DNA from: Colwellia psychrerythraea 34H
GTDB lineage: Bacteria > Pseudomonadota > Gammaproteobacteria > Enterobacterales > Alteromonadaceae
Assembly: GCF_000012325.1 (NCBI RefSeq)
Contig: NC_003910.7
Span: 2,294,001-2,358,000, forward strand
DNA: 64,000 bases
Direction: 5' to 3'
Shown: in pieces, positions 10,098 through 20,248 of the stretch
Layout: the number at the start of each line of letters is the position of its first letter
Numbering within the stretch: the stretch's first letter is position 1
Made by a program: the position numbers and the translations under genes
The notes under the pieces: model-generated
Told to the model about the DNA's origin: nothing
What the model saw: only the letters and a program-made list of their open reading frames with translations
The model's database searches: none

Positions 10098-11054
10098 ATG
10101 GCAAAACGTAGAAAAGGCCGTCAGGTCAATGGTGTTTTGTTATTAGATAAGCCCCATGGACTGTCATCAAACCATGCTTTACAAACAGTTAAGCGAATTT
10201 ACTTTGCCCAGAAAGCAGGTCATACGGGTGCATTAGACCCATTAGCAACGGGTATGTTACCAATTTGTCTAGGTGAGGGAACTAAGTTCTCACAGTACTT
10301 ACTTGATACAGATAAAACCTATCAAGTAACCGCCAAGCTGGGTATTCGTACTACGACAAGTGATGCTGGTGGTGAAGTTGTCAGTGAAAAAACAGTTGAC
10401 GTTTCAAGTGAGCAGTTAGCGAAAGCTTTAGACAGTTTTCGTGGTACAACTAAACAAGTTCCGTCTATGTATTCTGCACTAAAACATCAAGGTCAGCCTT
10501 TATATAAATATGCTAGAGAAGGTATTGAAGTACCGCGCGAAGCACGTGATATCACGGTATTTAATCTTGAGTTATTACGTTTTGAACATGATGAAGTTGA
10601 ACTAAATATTCATGTTTCTAAAGGGACTTATATCCGAACTATCGTTGATGATTTAGGGGAATTATTAGGTTGTGGTGCTCATGTGGCTCACCTTAGACGT
10701 TCTGCTGTAGGTAATTATCCGGTAGAAAAAATGATAACACTGCCTGAGCTTGAAGCCTTACTTGAACAAGCTAATGCGGATGAAATAACGCCCTCGGATG
10801 TTCTTGACCCATTGTTGTTGCCTATGAATAGTGCTGTCGATGGTATGCATTGTGTCTATGTTGATGATATGTCAGCCAATTTCCTACGTCACGGTAACCC
10901 AGTACAAGCTTATAACCAGCCTGAAGCAGGCAGTGTTCAAGTGTACCTTGGCGAAGATGAAAATGATGCTGACGCTGAATTTATTGGCGTAGGTTTTATC
11001 AATGATGATGGTTTAGTTGCACCTAAACGTATCGTTGTTCTAGAACAGTACTAG
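10098..11054 (+). CDS. truB: TruB, tRNA pseudouridine-55 synthase
   Basis: Makes pseudouridine 55 in the T-loop of tRNAs. The 318-residue protein (E. coli 314) has the [15 protein letters not shown] motif, with catalytic aspartate D47, the central [16 protein letters not shown] segment and the C-terminal PUA-like region. The ATG lies 3 bp after the rbfA stop, with its ribosome site inside the rbfA end, so the two are translationally linked. An extra acidic stretch near residues 280-292 lengthens the C-terminus slightly. Confidence 0.97.
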   Translation: MAKRRKGRQVNGVLLLDKPHGLSSNHALQTVKRIYFAQKAGHTGALDPLATGMLPICLGEGTKFSQYLLDTDKTYQVTAKLGIRTTTSDAGGEVVSEKTVDVSSEQLAKALDSFRGTTKQVPSMYSALKHQGQPLYKYAREGIEVPREARDITVFNLELLRFEHDEVELNIHVSKGTYIRTIVDDLGELLGCGAHVAHLRRSAVGNYPVEKMITLPELEALLEQANADEITPSDVLDPLLLPMNSAVDGMHCVYVDDMSANFLRHGNPVQAYNQPEAGSVQVYLGEDENDADAEFIGVGFINDDGLVAPKRIVVLEQY

Positions 11055-11159
11055 CGAGTTAGATTGTTATATCGCCATCGTAACTGAAGATCCAGAATTC
11101 AGTTGGAACGGTTATTAGGGGGCAGGTGAATTAATAAAGCTCTGGATTGAACTAATCAC

Positions 11160-11187
11160 TTGCTTTTTAGTTATTGGCTGCTAGAAT
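11160..11187 (+). promoter_or_regulatory. Predicted rpsO promoter and leader stem
   Basis: TTGCTT (11160-11165), 16-bp spacer, TAGAAT (11182-11187), 110 bp before rpsO. Just downstream a stem CATCAAG/CTTGATG (11202-11208 with 11226-11232) could form part of an S15 autoregulatory leader, as S15 represses its own mRNA in E. coli. Prediction from sequence only. Confidence 0.45.
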
Positions 11188-11297
11188 ACGCGCTCTTTCG
11201 TCATCAAGGCTAAATTAGTGTTTGGCTTGATGCGTATTTCAATCACTCTTAACTCAATTAATATTGAGGGTAGGGTTAACACACTAAGGATTTTATA

Positions 11298-11567
11298 ATG
11301 TCTTTAAATGCTACAGAAAAAGCTGCAATCGTTGCAGAATATGCTCAATCAGAAGGTGATACTGGTTCTCCAGAAGTTCAAGTTGCTTTGTTAACTACAC
11401 AAATCAACCACTTACAAGGTCACTTTAAAGCGCACATCCATGATCACCATTCACGTCGTGGTTTATTACGCATGGTTGCACAACGTCGTAAATTACTTGA
11501 TTACTTAAAAGGTAAAAACGTTGACCGTTACGGCGCGTTAATCGGTAAATTAGGTCTACGTCGTTAA
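11298..11567 (+). CDS. rpsO: Ribosomal protein S15
   Basis: Small-subunit protein that binds 16S rRNA early and bridges to 23S rRNA. It has 89 residues, as in E. coli, with the characteristic [30 protein letters not shown] and [12 protein letters not shown] segments. It follows truB after 243 bp and has its own predicted promoter and a strong terminator, so it is probably transcribed both from the operon and alone. Start at ATG 11298, with an AAGGA ribosome site. Confidence 0.99.
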   Translation: MSLNATEKAAIVAEYAQSEGDTGSPEVQVALLTTQINHLQGHFKAHIHDHHSRRGLLRMVAQRRKLLDYLKGKNVDRYGALIGKLGLRR

Positions 11568-11948
11568 TAGCAATTTGCTAACGACTGTAACTTAAACGAC
11601 TAAAAGGAGCCCATTGGCTCCTTTTTTGTTTTCTGCGGTTTACACTTTTACGAATAGTTACTAAAAGGGTGCATAAATTTGTGCTTTAAAGTAATAATTG
11701 CCCTTAGAAGCTAGCATTCACACGCTCAGTTAGTATAATGACCGTGAAAATTTACATTTACTGATTTTTGAATAAATTAAAAACGGTATGTATATCTTTT
11801 CAAACACAAACCAATCCAAACTGTATAATTTTTTGTTCCACTTAGTTGGGCATGCTATTCGTAGCTTTGACCAAGATACTCAGTGAATAAATAATTGTAC
11901 AGATTGGTAAATATTATTAATAAAGACAAATTTAAGGAAATTAATTAG
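11568..11948 (+). other. pnp leader region
   Basis: The 381 bp between rpsO and pnp hold the rpsO terminator and then an AT-rich leader. A good -10 box TATAAT lies at 11734-11739 without a clear -35; a pnp start there would give a leader of about 200 nt. In E. coli the pnp leader is cut by RNase III for autoregulation; no long duplex was picked out by eye here. Confidence 0.4.
11602..11628 (+). terminator. Terminator after rpsO
   Basis: Perfect 10-bp stem AAAAGGAGCC / GGCTCCTTTT with CATT loop (11602-11625), followed by T-rich sequence, 34 bp after the rpsO stop. Confidence 0.9.
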
Positions 11949-14066
11949 ATGTTAAATCCAATTACTAAAAAATTTCAACTTGGTAAACATACAGTAACAC
12001 TTGAAACAGGTGCAATTGCACGTCAAGCATCAGCTGCAGTTATGGCAAGCATGGACGATACCTGTGTACTTGTTTCAGTTGTAGGTAAAAAAGAAGCGAA
12101 ACCAGGACAAGATTTCTTCCCATTAACAGTGAACTACCAAGAGCGTGCTTACGCTGCTGGTAAAATTCCTGGAAGTTTCTTTAAACGTGAAGGCCGTCCT
12201 TCAGAAGAAGAAACACTTATTGCACGTCTAATTGACCGTCCAATTCGTCCATTATTCCCAGAAGGTTTCACTAACGAAGTACAAGTTATTATCACTGTTG
12301 TTTCAGTTAACCCTGAAATTGCACCTGATATTATTTCTTTAATTGGTACTTCTGCAGCATTAGCTATTTCAGGTCTTCCATTTAGTGGTCCTGTTGGCGC
12401 AGCACGCGTTGGTTATACTGACGGTCAATACATTCTTAACCCGCTTCAATCTGAATTACCAACAAGTCAATTAGACCTAGTTGTATCAGGTACTGATTCA
12501 GCGGTATTAATGGTTGAATCTGAAGCTGACGTATTGTCTGAAGAAGTAATGCTTGGTGCTGTTGTATATGGCCATGAGCAAATGCAAGTAGCTGTTTCAG
12601 CAATCAAAGAATTTAAAGCAGAAGTTAACACTCCTTCATGGGATTGGGTTGCTCCTGTTAAAAATGCTGAATTATTAGCTAAAATTGCTGAACTTAGTGA
12701 AGCACAAGTTAACGAAGCATACCAAATTACTGAAAAAGCTGTTCGTTACGAGAAAATTAAAGAAATCCGTAGCTCAGTACTTGAAGCGTTATTAGCAGAA
12801 AATGCTGATGTTGACGTTCAAGAAGCTAAAGATTTGTTCCATGATTTAGAAAAAACTGTGGTACGTGGCCGTATTACTGATGGCAACCCTCGTATCGATG
12901 GTCGTGATCCTGAATCAATTCGTGCTTTAGACGTGATGACAGGTGTATTACCAAGAACTCATGGTTCTGCAGTATTTACACGTGGTGAAACTCAAGCATT
13001 AGTTACAGCTACGCTTGGTACTCAACGTGATGCACAACGTCTTGATACGTTAATGGGTGATAAGACTGACCCATTCATGCTTCATTACAACTTCCCTCCT
13101 TATTGTGTAGGTGAGACTGGATTTGTTGGTAGCCCGAAGCGTCGTGAAATTGGCCATGGCCGTTTAGCGAAACGTGGTATGTTGGCAGTTATGCCTTCAC
13201 TTGAAGAATTCCCGTATGCAGTACGTGTTGTTTCTGAAATCACTGAATCAAATGGTTCATCTTCAATGGCTTCAGTATGTGGTACTTCATTAGCACTTAT
13301 GGATGCTGGTGTTCCAATTAAAGCATCTGTTGCTGGTATCGCAATGGGTCTTGTTAAAGAAGGCGAAAAATTCGTTGTTCTTTCTGACATCTTAGGTGAT
13401 GAAGATCACTTAGGTGACATGGACTTTAAAGTAGCGGGTACCACTGGTGGTATTACTGCACTTCAAATGGACATTAAAATTGAAGGTATTACTCAAGAAA
13501 TTATGCAGATTGCTTTAAACCAAGCAAAAGCTGCACGTACTCACATTTTATCTGTAATGGATGAAGCTATTGGTGGACACAGAGATGATATCTCTGAATT
13601 CGCTCCTCGCATTCATACAATGAAAGTTAGCCAAGATAAGATTCGTGACATCATTGGTAAAGGCGGCGCAACTATTCGTCAACTTACTGAAGAAACGGGT
13701 ACTACTATTGAAATCGAAGATGACGGCACAGTTAAAATTGCTGCAACTTCTGGTGAGCAAGCTGAAGATGCAATCAACCGCATTAAAGCACTAACTGCTG
13801 AAATTGAAGTAGGTACACTTTACACAGGTAAAGTTGTTCGTATCGTTGATTTTGGTGCGTTCGTTAATGTTCTTCCAGGTAAAGATGGTTTAGTACATAT
13901 TTCACAAATCTCTGAAGAGCGCGTTAATAACGTAAGTGAAGTATTAACTGAAGGTCAAGAAGTGAAAGTTAAAGTACTTGAAGTTGACCGTCAAGGCCGT
14001 GTACGTTTAAGTATCAAAGAAGCTATGGAAAAACCAGCTGCAGAAGCAACACCAGCTGCTGAGTAA
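11949..14066 (+). CDS. pnp: Polynucleotide phosphorylase
   Basis: Phosphorolytic 3'-5' exoribonuclease and degradosome component. The 705 residues (E. coli 711) comprise two RNase PH domains separated by the all-helical region, a KH domain (about 555-610, [15 protein letters not shown]) and an S1 domain (about 617-690, [18 protein letters not shown]), ending in a short Ala/Glu/Pro tail. TTAAGGAAAT precedes the ATG. It stands between two strong terminators, so it is mainly its own transcription unit. Phosphate-site residues in the second PH domain appear intact. Confidence 0.98.
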   Translation: MLNPITKKFQLGKHTVTLETGAIARQASAAVMASMDDTCVLVSVVGKKEAKPGQDFFPLTVNYQERAYAAGKIPGSFFKREGRPSEEETLIARLIDRPIRPLFPEGFTNEVQVIITVVSVNPEIAPDIISLIGTSAALAISGLPFSGPVGAARVGYTDGQYILNPLQSELPTSQLDLVVSGTDSAVLMVESEADVLSEEVMLGAVVYGHEQMQVAVSAIKEFKAEVNTPSWDWVAPVKNAELLAKIAELSEAQVNEAYQITEKAVRYEKIKEIRSSVLEALLAENADVDVQEAKDLFHDLEKTVVRGRITDGNPRIDGRDPESIRALDVMTGVLPRTHGSAVFTRGETQALVTATLGTQRDAQRLDTLMGDKTDPFMLHYNFPPYCVGETGFVGSPKRREIGHGRLAKRGMLAVMPSLEEFPYAVRVVSEITESNGSSSMASVCGTSLALMDAGVPIKASVAGIAMGLVKEGEKFVVLSDILGDEDHLGDMDFKVAGTTGGITALQMDIKIEGITQEIMQIALNQAKAARTHILSVMDEAIGGHRDDISEFAPRIHTMKVSQDKIRDIIGKGGATIRQLTEETGTTIEIEDDGTVKIAATSGEQAEDAINRIKALTAEIEVGTLYTGKVVRIVDFGAFVNVLPGKDGLVHISQISEERVNNVSEVLTEGQEVKVKVLEVDRQGRVRLSIKEAMEKPAAEATPAAE

Positions 14067-14113
14067 TTATGTAAAGTAATAGTTTAGTAAAAAACTTTTA
14101 CATTTCATTAAGT

Positions 14114-14142
14114 AAAAAGGAGCCACATGGCTCCTTTTTTGT
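14114..14142 (+). terminator. Terminator after pnp
   Basis: Perfect 11-bp stem AAAAAGGAGCC / GGCTCCTTTTT with ACAT loop, then T residues. It is almost identical to the rpsO terminator at 11602. Confidence 0.9.
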
Positions 14143-14192
14143 TTATAATGAAATGATTCCAGTTGTTAGTTATTTATTTATAAGGCATTTTT

Positions 14193-15110
14193 GTGCATTC
14201 TTTTATCAAAACAATTATTCTAATTTTACTCTTAAGTAGTACGCTGTTGACACAAGGCTGTGCTTCAAGTCAGGGGGAGAATAACAATAATATTTCTTCA
14301 TCAATAATGAATAATATTGTAATTGCTGAACCCCTTAGTATTAACTATAAGAGTGAAATCGCGATTGCACGTTTAACTGAAGTGATAAATAGAGCGAAAA
14401 TATCTGACGTTCAAAGAGCACAGTTATTTTATGACCGTGGTGTTTTATACGACAGTGTTGGTTTACGATCATTAGCAAGATTTGACTTTTCTCATGCATT
14501 GCAATTAAAACCCGACTTAATTGATGCTTATAATTTTTTAGGTATTCATTACACACAATTGCAAGAGTTTGCTCAAGCCTATGAGAAATTTGATTCGGCA
14601 TTAGATCTAGCACCTGATCATGAGTATGCGTATCTTAATAGAGGTATAGCGCTTTATTATGGCTCTAGACCTGAACTTGCCAGTATTGACTTTAAAGCCT
14701 TTCATCAAAAGCAGCAAGATGATCCATACCGCTTGTTGTGGTTGTATTTAACTGAGTATGAGGTAGATCCACTTGCGGCAAAATACTCGTTGAAACAACG
14801 TTCAGAATTAGTTGATGAACGTACTTGGGCTAAACAGGTTGTTTACCTGTATCTAGGCGAAATTTCACAAGGAGATTTTGTTAAAAACTTAACAAAAGAT
14901 ATAAGATCAAATAAAGAGCTGACCGAACGTTTATGCGAGGCCTATTTCTATTTAGGTAAATATAACCAAACCTTAGGTTATCGTGGAAGTGCAGCTAATT
15001 ACTTTAAGCTGGCATTAAGTACTAATGTTTACGAATTTGTTGAGCATAGATACGCGAAGCTTGAACTAGATTTAATGCGCACTAAAAAAGTCGCTGAAAG
15101 TCAGCCTTAA
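14193..15110 (+). CDS. nlpI: NlpI-like TPR lipoprotein
   Basis: Outer-membrane-type lipoprotein adaptor; in E. coli NlpI presents the peptidoglycan endopeptidase MepS to the Prc protease. Start is GTG at 14193, with TAAGG 8-12 bases before it. A signal peptide ends in the lipobox LTQGC (C23), followed by TPR helices (about 60-190; for example AYNFLGIHYTQLQEFAQAYE), and the 305 residues compare with 294 in E. coli. Position directly after pnp is the conserved location of nlpI. Confidence 0.9.
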   Translation: MHSFIKTIILILLLSSTLLTQGCASSQGENNNNISSSIMNNIVIAEPLSINYKSEIAIARLTEVINRAKISDVQRAQLFYDRGVLYDSVGLRSLARFDFSHALQLKPDLIDAYNFLGIHYTQLQEFAQAYEKFDSALDLAPDHEYAYLNRGIALYYGSRPELASIDFKAFHQKQQDDPYRLLWLYLTEYEVDPLAAKYSLKQRSELVDERTWAKQVVYLYLGEISQGDFVKNLTKDIRSNKELTERLCEAYFYLGKYNQTLGYRGSAANYFKLALSTNVYEFVEHRYAKLELDLMRTKKVAESQP

Positions 15111-15115
15111 CAATC

Positions 15116-15136
15116 TAGCCTGATTAACTCAGGCTA
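15116..15136 (+). terminator. Weak hairpin after nlpI
   Basis: 8-bp inverted repeat TAGCCTGA/TCAGGCTA with a 5-base loop, followed by AATTATTT rather than a clean T run. It may be a weak terminator or mRNA 3' end stabiliser. Confidence 0.4.
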
Positions 15137-15154
15137 AATTATTTAGCTACCAAA

Positions 15155-16789
15155 ATGCATATTAGTAAAATTTTCCTTTTAATATTAGTAATGAGCTTGA
15201 CGATGTCTTTGTCATCAAGCTCATTTTTTTTGTCTTCGTATTTAACTGAGCAGTTGTCGAGTAATCATTATCGAATAGGTCAAATAACTTATGCCCTTAA
15301 ACATAATCACATTACCGCGTTAACCATTGAAGAACGTAAAACTGAGCTAGGCAGTACTCATTGGCTTACCCTTAATCGAGAGTTAGCAAAAAATAAAAAA
15401 ATAGCAGCATTAAAGCTTGGTAACTGGTATCAACAAGCAGCAAAGCAAAAATCAAATACGAAATCGATTAGTAAAGCTATTATGTGGTTTGAACAAGCTA
15501 TTCGCTTAGGCTCAAAACAAGCAATTTTTAACCTAACACAACTGTATTATCGACAAGGGAAAACTGTAACAGCAGAAATGACATTAAGAGCTTTACCTGA
15601 TGTATTACCCGATAATGAGTTAGCCGTCGCCGTGCTTTTGTTACGGATTACTATGGCTATTGAATTAGGGGATGTTACACGGGTTAAATCGTTATTAAAA
15701 TCTGATTTATTGAAGTTATATGGTAATGCTCAAACTAAGCGTTTATTAACTGATATAGATAGATATTCAGTAATAGATGACAGTTCAGTATTAACAAGTA
15801 CGACTAATAATAAAATTGATCTGAATATAGAAAATTCAAAAAATTGCATTACTAGTTTACAACTTTTTGCTACTAGCCTAAGTCATTTAAAGCACCTTGA
15901 AATGCTGATTAAAGGTTTTAAAGAACAGCAAAAATTAGCAGAATATATATGTCTTCCGACACCCCGATATATTAGTATCAAAAATCTTGATTGTGAGGCC
16001 CAAGCGCAACACGCTATCTCCTGTGATGAATTACGCTGGGAAAGTGTGGCGAAAGAAGTTAATACTCGACATATCGGGTTAATGTTAAAAGATGGAGGGG
16101 CTAACGTACACTTAGGTATATTATATTTTGATGTTAACGATAATACTGATGTATTTAGCCATGAAGTAAGCCACTTGCTCGGATTTGTTGATGAATACCC
16201 TTTAATTAAAGGTCACGCTAAATGCCAAGGAATACAGCAAAAACCTTTTGCGCATAATATGGCGGTATTAAACAGGTATTATCATGGTGAACAGCAAGAA
16301 TTAAGAGCAAGTATATTAATAAATATTCCATGGGCTCACAGCATTAACGCTAGCACGCCTATTTTGGAAGAAATACGAACTGGTTCAAGTAAAAAGCAAC
16401 ATTGGCGTTTAGGTACACCGAAAGGTTATGCCAATCAAATAGGTGTTCATATTTCTGAAAGTTGTCAGAAATCTGCTTCAATCGAAAGCTTACTCGATAA
16501 CTCAATCGCTAATTTCGCATCAAGTAATATCGAGTCAGCTTACGCTTCTTTTAAGCCATTAAGTAGACATACCCAACTGAGATATTTTAACGATGATTTT
16601 CCTGAAGAATACCTTGGTCTACTAAATACCAAGCCATACGATTTTTTGATGCCAAGTTTTCATTACAACATAGCGTTGGCTTTATACAAACAAGGTCAAC
16701 TTGCTAGTGTAAAATATTGGGTCGAGCAAGCGGCAAAATGGGAAGACGACCCGGTTAGAAAAGTCTATATATTGGAGGGAGCGTTTTAA
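15155..16789 (+). CDS. Predicted exported/membrane-anchored metzincin-like metalloprotease with TPR/Sel1-like repeats
   Basis: Not matched to a named gene. The 544-residue protein opens with a signal peptide or anchor (about 5-30), then helical repeats of TPR/Sel1 type (about 85-170, for example AIMWFEQAIRLGSKQAIFNL). In the second half lies HEVSHLLGFVDEY: H336, E337, H340 and D346 give HExxHxxGxxD, the zinc signature of metzincins with Asp as third ligand, as in snapalysin. The cysteines at about 234, 263, 285, 288, 354 and 435 suggest disulfides outside the cytoplasm. It follows nlpI by 44 bp, so a link with envelope proteolysis is possible but only inferred. Catalytic activity is probable, substrate unknown. 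Confidence 0.65.
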   Translation: MHISKIFLLILVMSLTMSLSSSSFFLSSYLTEQLSSNHYRIGQITYALKHNHITALTIEERKTELGSTHWLTLNRELAKNKKIAALKLGNWYQQAAKQKSNTKSISKAIMWFEQAIRLGSKQAIFNLTQLYYRQGKTVTAEMTLRALPDVLPDNELAVAVLLLRITMAIELGDVTRVKSLLKSDLLKLYGNAQTKRLLTDIDRYSVIDDSSVLTSTTNNKIDLNIENSKNCITSLQLFATSLSHLKHLEMLIKGFKEQQKLAEYICLPTPRYISIKNLDCEAQAQHAISCDELRWESVAKEVNTRHIGLMLKDGGANVHLGILYFDVNDNTDVFSHEVSHLLGFVDEYPLIKGHAKCQGIQQKPFAHNMAVLNRYYHGEQQELRASILINIPWAHSINASTPILEEIRTGSSKKQHWRLGTPKGYANQIGVHISESCQKSASIESLLDNSIANFASSNIESAYASFKPLSRHTQLRYFNDDFPEEYLGLLNTKPYDFLMPSFHYNIALALYKQGQLASVKYWVEQAAKWEDDPVRKVYILEGAF

Positions 16790-16814
16790 GTATTAGTTTC
16801 AAGACAATTTGACA

Positions 16815-17189
16815 CTATCGGTGCTTCTTTATTACCACAACTTTATTAGCCTGATTTCCCTTATCTATAACAGCAATAACTTTACTTTCGGAATGATCGT
16901 TCTGTGTGTATGGCATTCTTTTTTTACGGGTAACATCTAAATAGATTAAAGAGTTTTTCTTAGCTTCTTTTTTGAGTTTAGCTTCAGTTATTGGCCAATG
17001 GGTAAAATTTTCTGTATACCGGATTTCTTGAGCTGCTCTTTTACATTTTTGTCTGAGGTTATAGTTTAAATTTGCGTTTATTTCTTGATCGTATTTGGTC
17101 TTTTCTTGTTTGGGCGTTATAGTTTTATTTGAATTTAAAAATTTTTTGAGACTGGCTTTGAGTTGGTAAAAGTAGGCGAAGAAACTCAT
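16815..17189 (-). CDS. Hypothetical basic protein
   Basis: A 124-residue lysine-rich frame of unknown function, convergent with the metzincin-like gene (25 bp between stops). No signal peptide or recognisable domain; the middle (about 40-65) looks helical and charged, and the C-terminus (SKVIAVIDKGNQANKVVVIKK) looks like beta strands. GAAGGG lies about 10 bases before the ATG, which supports translation. It could be a lineage-specific gene. Confidence 0.5.
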   Translation of the reverse strand: MSFFAYFYQLKASLKKFLNSNKTITPKQEKTKYDQEINANLNYNLRQKCKRAAQEIRYTENFTHWPITEAKLKKEAKKNSLIYLDVTRKKRMPYTQNDHSESKVIAVIDKGNQANKVVVIKKHR

Positions 17190-17399
17190 TTTAGAAACCC
17201 TTCATAGAGGACACCCTATTAGTTATAGTCTAAATTCAACCCTTTACCCAGCACAGTTCAGGTTTATTTTTCCTCTCTAAGTCAGGGGATATAATTACTC
17301 TTAAACTAAGTGCTTAAATTCCTGAGGGAAATTGAGTTATAATATCCGTGTATTTATTAACTTACTTTTCAGCAGCTTCACGCTTAGCATGAGCCTTTT

Positions 17400-19109
17400 A
17401 TGAACATTTTTTCACCCCACTTATTTCGTCAACAATTTCCGCTGATAGAAAGTCATGATCAATCATTAATTGAAAAAGATGATTTAATGCCATCTTTGAT
17501 TTACTTCGATAATGCGGCGACTACGCAAAAACCAAGACAAGTAATCGATTGTCAGCAACATTATTACCGTAATTTTAATGCTAATGTTCACAGAGCTTCT
17601 CATCAGCTAAGTAGCAAAGCAACGTTTGCTTTTGAAAAAGCCCGTAGCTTGGTTCAAGGATTCATCGGGGCTAAAAGTGTTAAAGAAGTTATCTGGACGA
17701 AAGGTGCAACTGAAAGCATAAATGTCGTCGTACAAAGTTTAGCGAGAAATATTTTAATACCTGGAGACGAGATAGCTATTTGCGTTAGCGAACATCACGC
17801 AAACATTGTACCTTGGCAAATTGTTGCAGAACAAACAGGCGCTGTAATCAAAGTCATACCTATCACTGAATCTGGATATATCGATGTTGATGAAATAGAT
17901 AATATTATCAGTGATAAAACCAAATTTGTAGCCTGCGCCCATATCTCTAATGTGTTGGGGCGAATAAATCCTATTGAACAAGTGATAGTTAAAGCAAAAT
18001 CTGTTGGCGCCATTACTGTGATAGATGGTACCCAGGCTGTAGCTCATTTTTCTGTAAACGTACAGTCACTCGATTGTGATTTCTATGTTTTCTCAGCGCA
18101 TAAAATGTACGGTCCAACAGGTATTGGTGTACTTTATGGTAAAAAGAAGCACCTAGAAAGCATGGCTCCCTATCAAGGGGGAGGGGAAATGATTAAAACG
18201 GTGAGTTTTACTCAAGGAACAACATTTAACTCATTGCCCTTTAAGTTTGAAGCGGGCACTCCAAATATTGCAGGTGTCATTGCTTTTGCTGAGAGTATTA
18301 AGTTTCTTGGCCCTTTGTTAACTGATGTTAGTAATAGCTATGGCTTATTTGAACAAAAGCTGGTTAATTATTGTTATCAAGCGTTAGATAAAATTGCGCA
18401 AGTTAACTTTATAGTTGAAGGGACCCCTGATATTGGCGTTATCGCTTTTACCTTAACAGGGCACCATAATCATGATATCGCCATGTCTCTCGATACGCAT
18501 GGTATTGCTATTCGCTCAGGCCACCATTGTGCAATGCCGTTAATGGCTTATTTGAAAATTGATGGTTGCTTAAGAGTCTCACTCGCTCCCTACAATACTG
18601 TCACAGAAATTGACTATTTCATTGATTGTTTAAAAAACATATTATTGGAAGAAACTATCGAACAATCAAACTCACGAGTGAAAGAAGATGTATTACTAGA
18701 CTCACCCGTGAAAGAGATAGATGAAATTATTACTCTTTTTTCAAGAACAAAAGGCTGGGATACCCGACATAGAGAAATTATGTTGCTAGGTAAAAATCTT
18801 CCACGTTTAGATAAAGCATCACGTGATGACAATACATTGATAGCAGGTTGTGAAAGCCTTGCTTGGATTAAAGCTGAACACAGCGCTCAAGGTTTGTATT
18901 CGTTTACTGCAGATAGTGATGCAAAAATAATTCGTGGTTTATTAGTGATTGTACTCGCTGCTTTTAATCATCAAACGGCGCAAGAAATACACCAATTTAA
19001 TATTAATGATTATTTTGAAAAATTAGGTTTAATGCAACACTTAAGCCCTTCACGCGGTAATGGTGTATTGGCTATCGTTGAAAAAATTAAAGCAATGGCA
19101 CAGCAATAA
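17400..19109 (+). CDS. csdA: Fused cysteine desulfurase-sulfur acceptor (CsdA-CsdE)
   Basis: A single 569-residue frame joins two proteins that are separate in E. coli. Residues 1-415 are a class V aminotransferase-type desulfurase closest in appearance to CsdA, with PLP lysine K235 (SAHKMYGPTGIG) and persulfide cysteine C377 (RSGHHCAMP). After a linker (about 416-435), residues 436-569 form a SufE/CsdE domain with acceptor cysteine C484 (IAGCESLAWI). The fusion would hand sulfane sulfur from cysteine straight to the acceptor. The convergent neighbour is tcdA (csdL), the third member of the E. coli csdAE-csdL locus, which supports Csd rather than Suf identity. The frame is clean with no stop at the junction. 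Confidence 0.92.
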   Translation: MNIFSPHLFRQQFPLIESHDQSLIEKDDLMPSLIYFDNAATTQKPRQVIDCQQHYYRNFNANVHRASHQLSSKATFAFEKARSLVQGFIGAKSVKEVIWTKGATESINVVVQSLARNILIPGDEIAICVSEHHANIVPWQIVAEQTGAVIKVIPITESGYIDVDEIDNIISDKTKFVACAHISNVLGRINPIEQVIVKAKSVGAITVIDGTQAVAHFSVNVQSLDCDFYVFSAHKMYGPTGIGVLYGKKKHLESMAPYQGGGEMIKTVSFTQGTTFNSLPFKFEAGTPNIAGVIAFAESIKFLGPLLTDVSNSYGLFEQKLVNYCYQALDKIAQVNFIVEGTPDIGVIAFTLTGHHNHDIAMSLDTHGIAIRSGHHCAMPLMAYLKIDGCLRVSLAPYNTVTEIDYFIDCLKNILLEETIEQSNSRVKEDVLLDSPVKEIDEIITLFSRTKGWDTRHREIMLLGKNLPRLDKASRDDNTLIAGCESLAWIKAEHSAQGLYSFTADSDAKIIRGLLVIVLAAFNHQTAQEIHQFNINDYFEKLGLMQHLSPSRGNGVLAIVEKIKAMAQQ

Positions 19110-19134
19110 GTAAACAGTGTAGATACCTGTTTAC
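19110..19134. terminator. Hairpin between convergent csdA and tcdA
   Basis: 8-bp inverted repeat GTAAACAG/CTGTTTAC with a 9-base loop, followed on the plus strand 15 bases later by CTTTTT. A probable but weak terminator. Confidence 0.45.
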
Positions 19135-19153
19135 ATATTGAGTCTTTTTAATG

Positions 19154-19972
19154 TTATTTTTGATGTTTTATTAATAGTTTGTCAATGGCTCTACCCACGG
19201 CAAAAAAAGCAAAGGTGGCTGTGACATGGGTTGTTGCACCAAAACCACTTTGGCAATCTAAACGCGTAGCACCTTGCTCGCCATTACTCTTATCAGGTTT
19301 AGCCAAGCAAACTTCACCTTGTTTACCATCAGCAGGGTAGCGTAATTGTTCTGTTGAATATACGGCATCGATTGAGAACTTTCGTTTACCTGCTGTTTTA
19401 AGATCAGCACGCGGAAAGTTAAACTCTCGACGTAGCTGATTTTTTACTTTAGCAAGTAACGGGTCTTGATAAGTCTTGCTCAAGTCTGTGATTTCAATTT
19501 TGCTTGGATCCACCTGTCCACCGGCACCACCAATGGTGATAATCGGTAATTTACTACCTCTGCAATAAGCAATAAGGCGTGTTTTAATGTCTACAGAATC
19601 AATGGCATCAATGACATAATCAAAATCTTTGGTAATTAAACTAGAGAGATTTTCTACCGTTACAAAGTCTTCAATGATATTAACTTGGCACTCAGGGTTG
19701 ATTTGTTTGATGCGCTCAGCCATAACATCAACTTTACTTTGTCCAACAGTGTCAGTTAATGCATGGATCTGACGATTAATATTCGTGGTGCATATATCAT
19801 CTAAATCTATTAAGGTTATTTTTCCAATACCATTGCGGGCTAGGGCTTCAGCTACCCAAGATCCAACACCACCAATGCCAATAACACAAAAATTTGCTTG
19901 TTGTAAAACATTCGCGCCATGTTCGCCATATAAACGGCTAATGCCACCAAAACGTAAAGAATAGTCAGACAT
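19154..19972 (-). CDS. tcdA: TcdA (CsdL), tRNA threonylcarbamoyladenosine dehydratase
   Basis: ATP-dependent enzyme that cyclises t6A to ct6A at position 37 of ANN-decoding tRNAs. The 272-residue protein (E. coli 268) has the E1/ThiF-type nucleotide loop GIGGVGSWVAEALARNGIG, the LIDLDDI acidic residues and NINRQ, and the C-terminal FGATTHVTATFAFFAVGRAIDKL segment of the family. It lies convergent with the CsdA-CsdE fusion; in E. coli the Csd sulfur relay is needed for ct6A formation, so the pairing is functional as well as positional. Confidence 0.95.
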   Translation of the reverse strand: MSDYSLRFGGISRLYGEHGANVLQQANFCVIGIGGVGSWVAEALARNGIGKITLIDLDDICTTNINRQIHALTDTVGQSKVDVMAERIKQINPECQVNIIEDFVTVENLSSLITKDFDYVIDAIDSVDIKTRLIAYCRGSKLPIITIGGAGGQVDPSKIEITDLSKTYQDPLLAKVKNQLRREFNFPRADLKTAGKRKFSIDAVYSTEQLRYPADGKQGEVCLAKPDKSNGEQGATRLDCQSGFGATTHVTATFAFFAVGRAIDKLLIKHQK

Positions 19973-20185
19973 AATGAATTTAAAGAGTCTTATTGAGTAA
20001 TTAAGAAGGGGAAGGTTGTTATTATAACGCCTAGTTCCTGTGAGTTAAATATAATTCTATATCAAAAATTGAACGACAATCTATCGTGATGAGGGTATTT
20101 AAAAGTGATTAAAGTATTTCTTATGTGAATAACAACTATAGGCAAGTAATATGGTGATTGGTTGTTTTTCTCGATAAAAAAGCAC

Positions 20186-20213
20186 AAAAAAGGCAGCGAA
20201 AGCTGCCTTTTTT
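20186..20213 (-). terminator. Bidirectional-looking terminator after gltA
   Basis: 12-bp stem AAAAAAGGCAGC / GCTGCCTTTTTT with a GAAA loop, 36 bp past the gltA stop. T runs exist on both strands, but only gltA (minus) reads into it. Confidence 0.9.
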
Positions 20214-20248
20214 ATCAATTCATTGATGCTTAAATAAGCATTAAATCA

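Noticed and set aside
13100..13760. Minus-strand frames inside pnp
   Set aside because: Antisense to conserved PNPase sequence, with no ribosome site.
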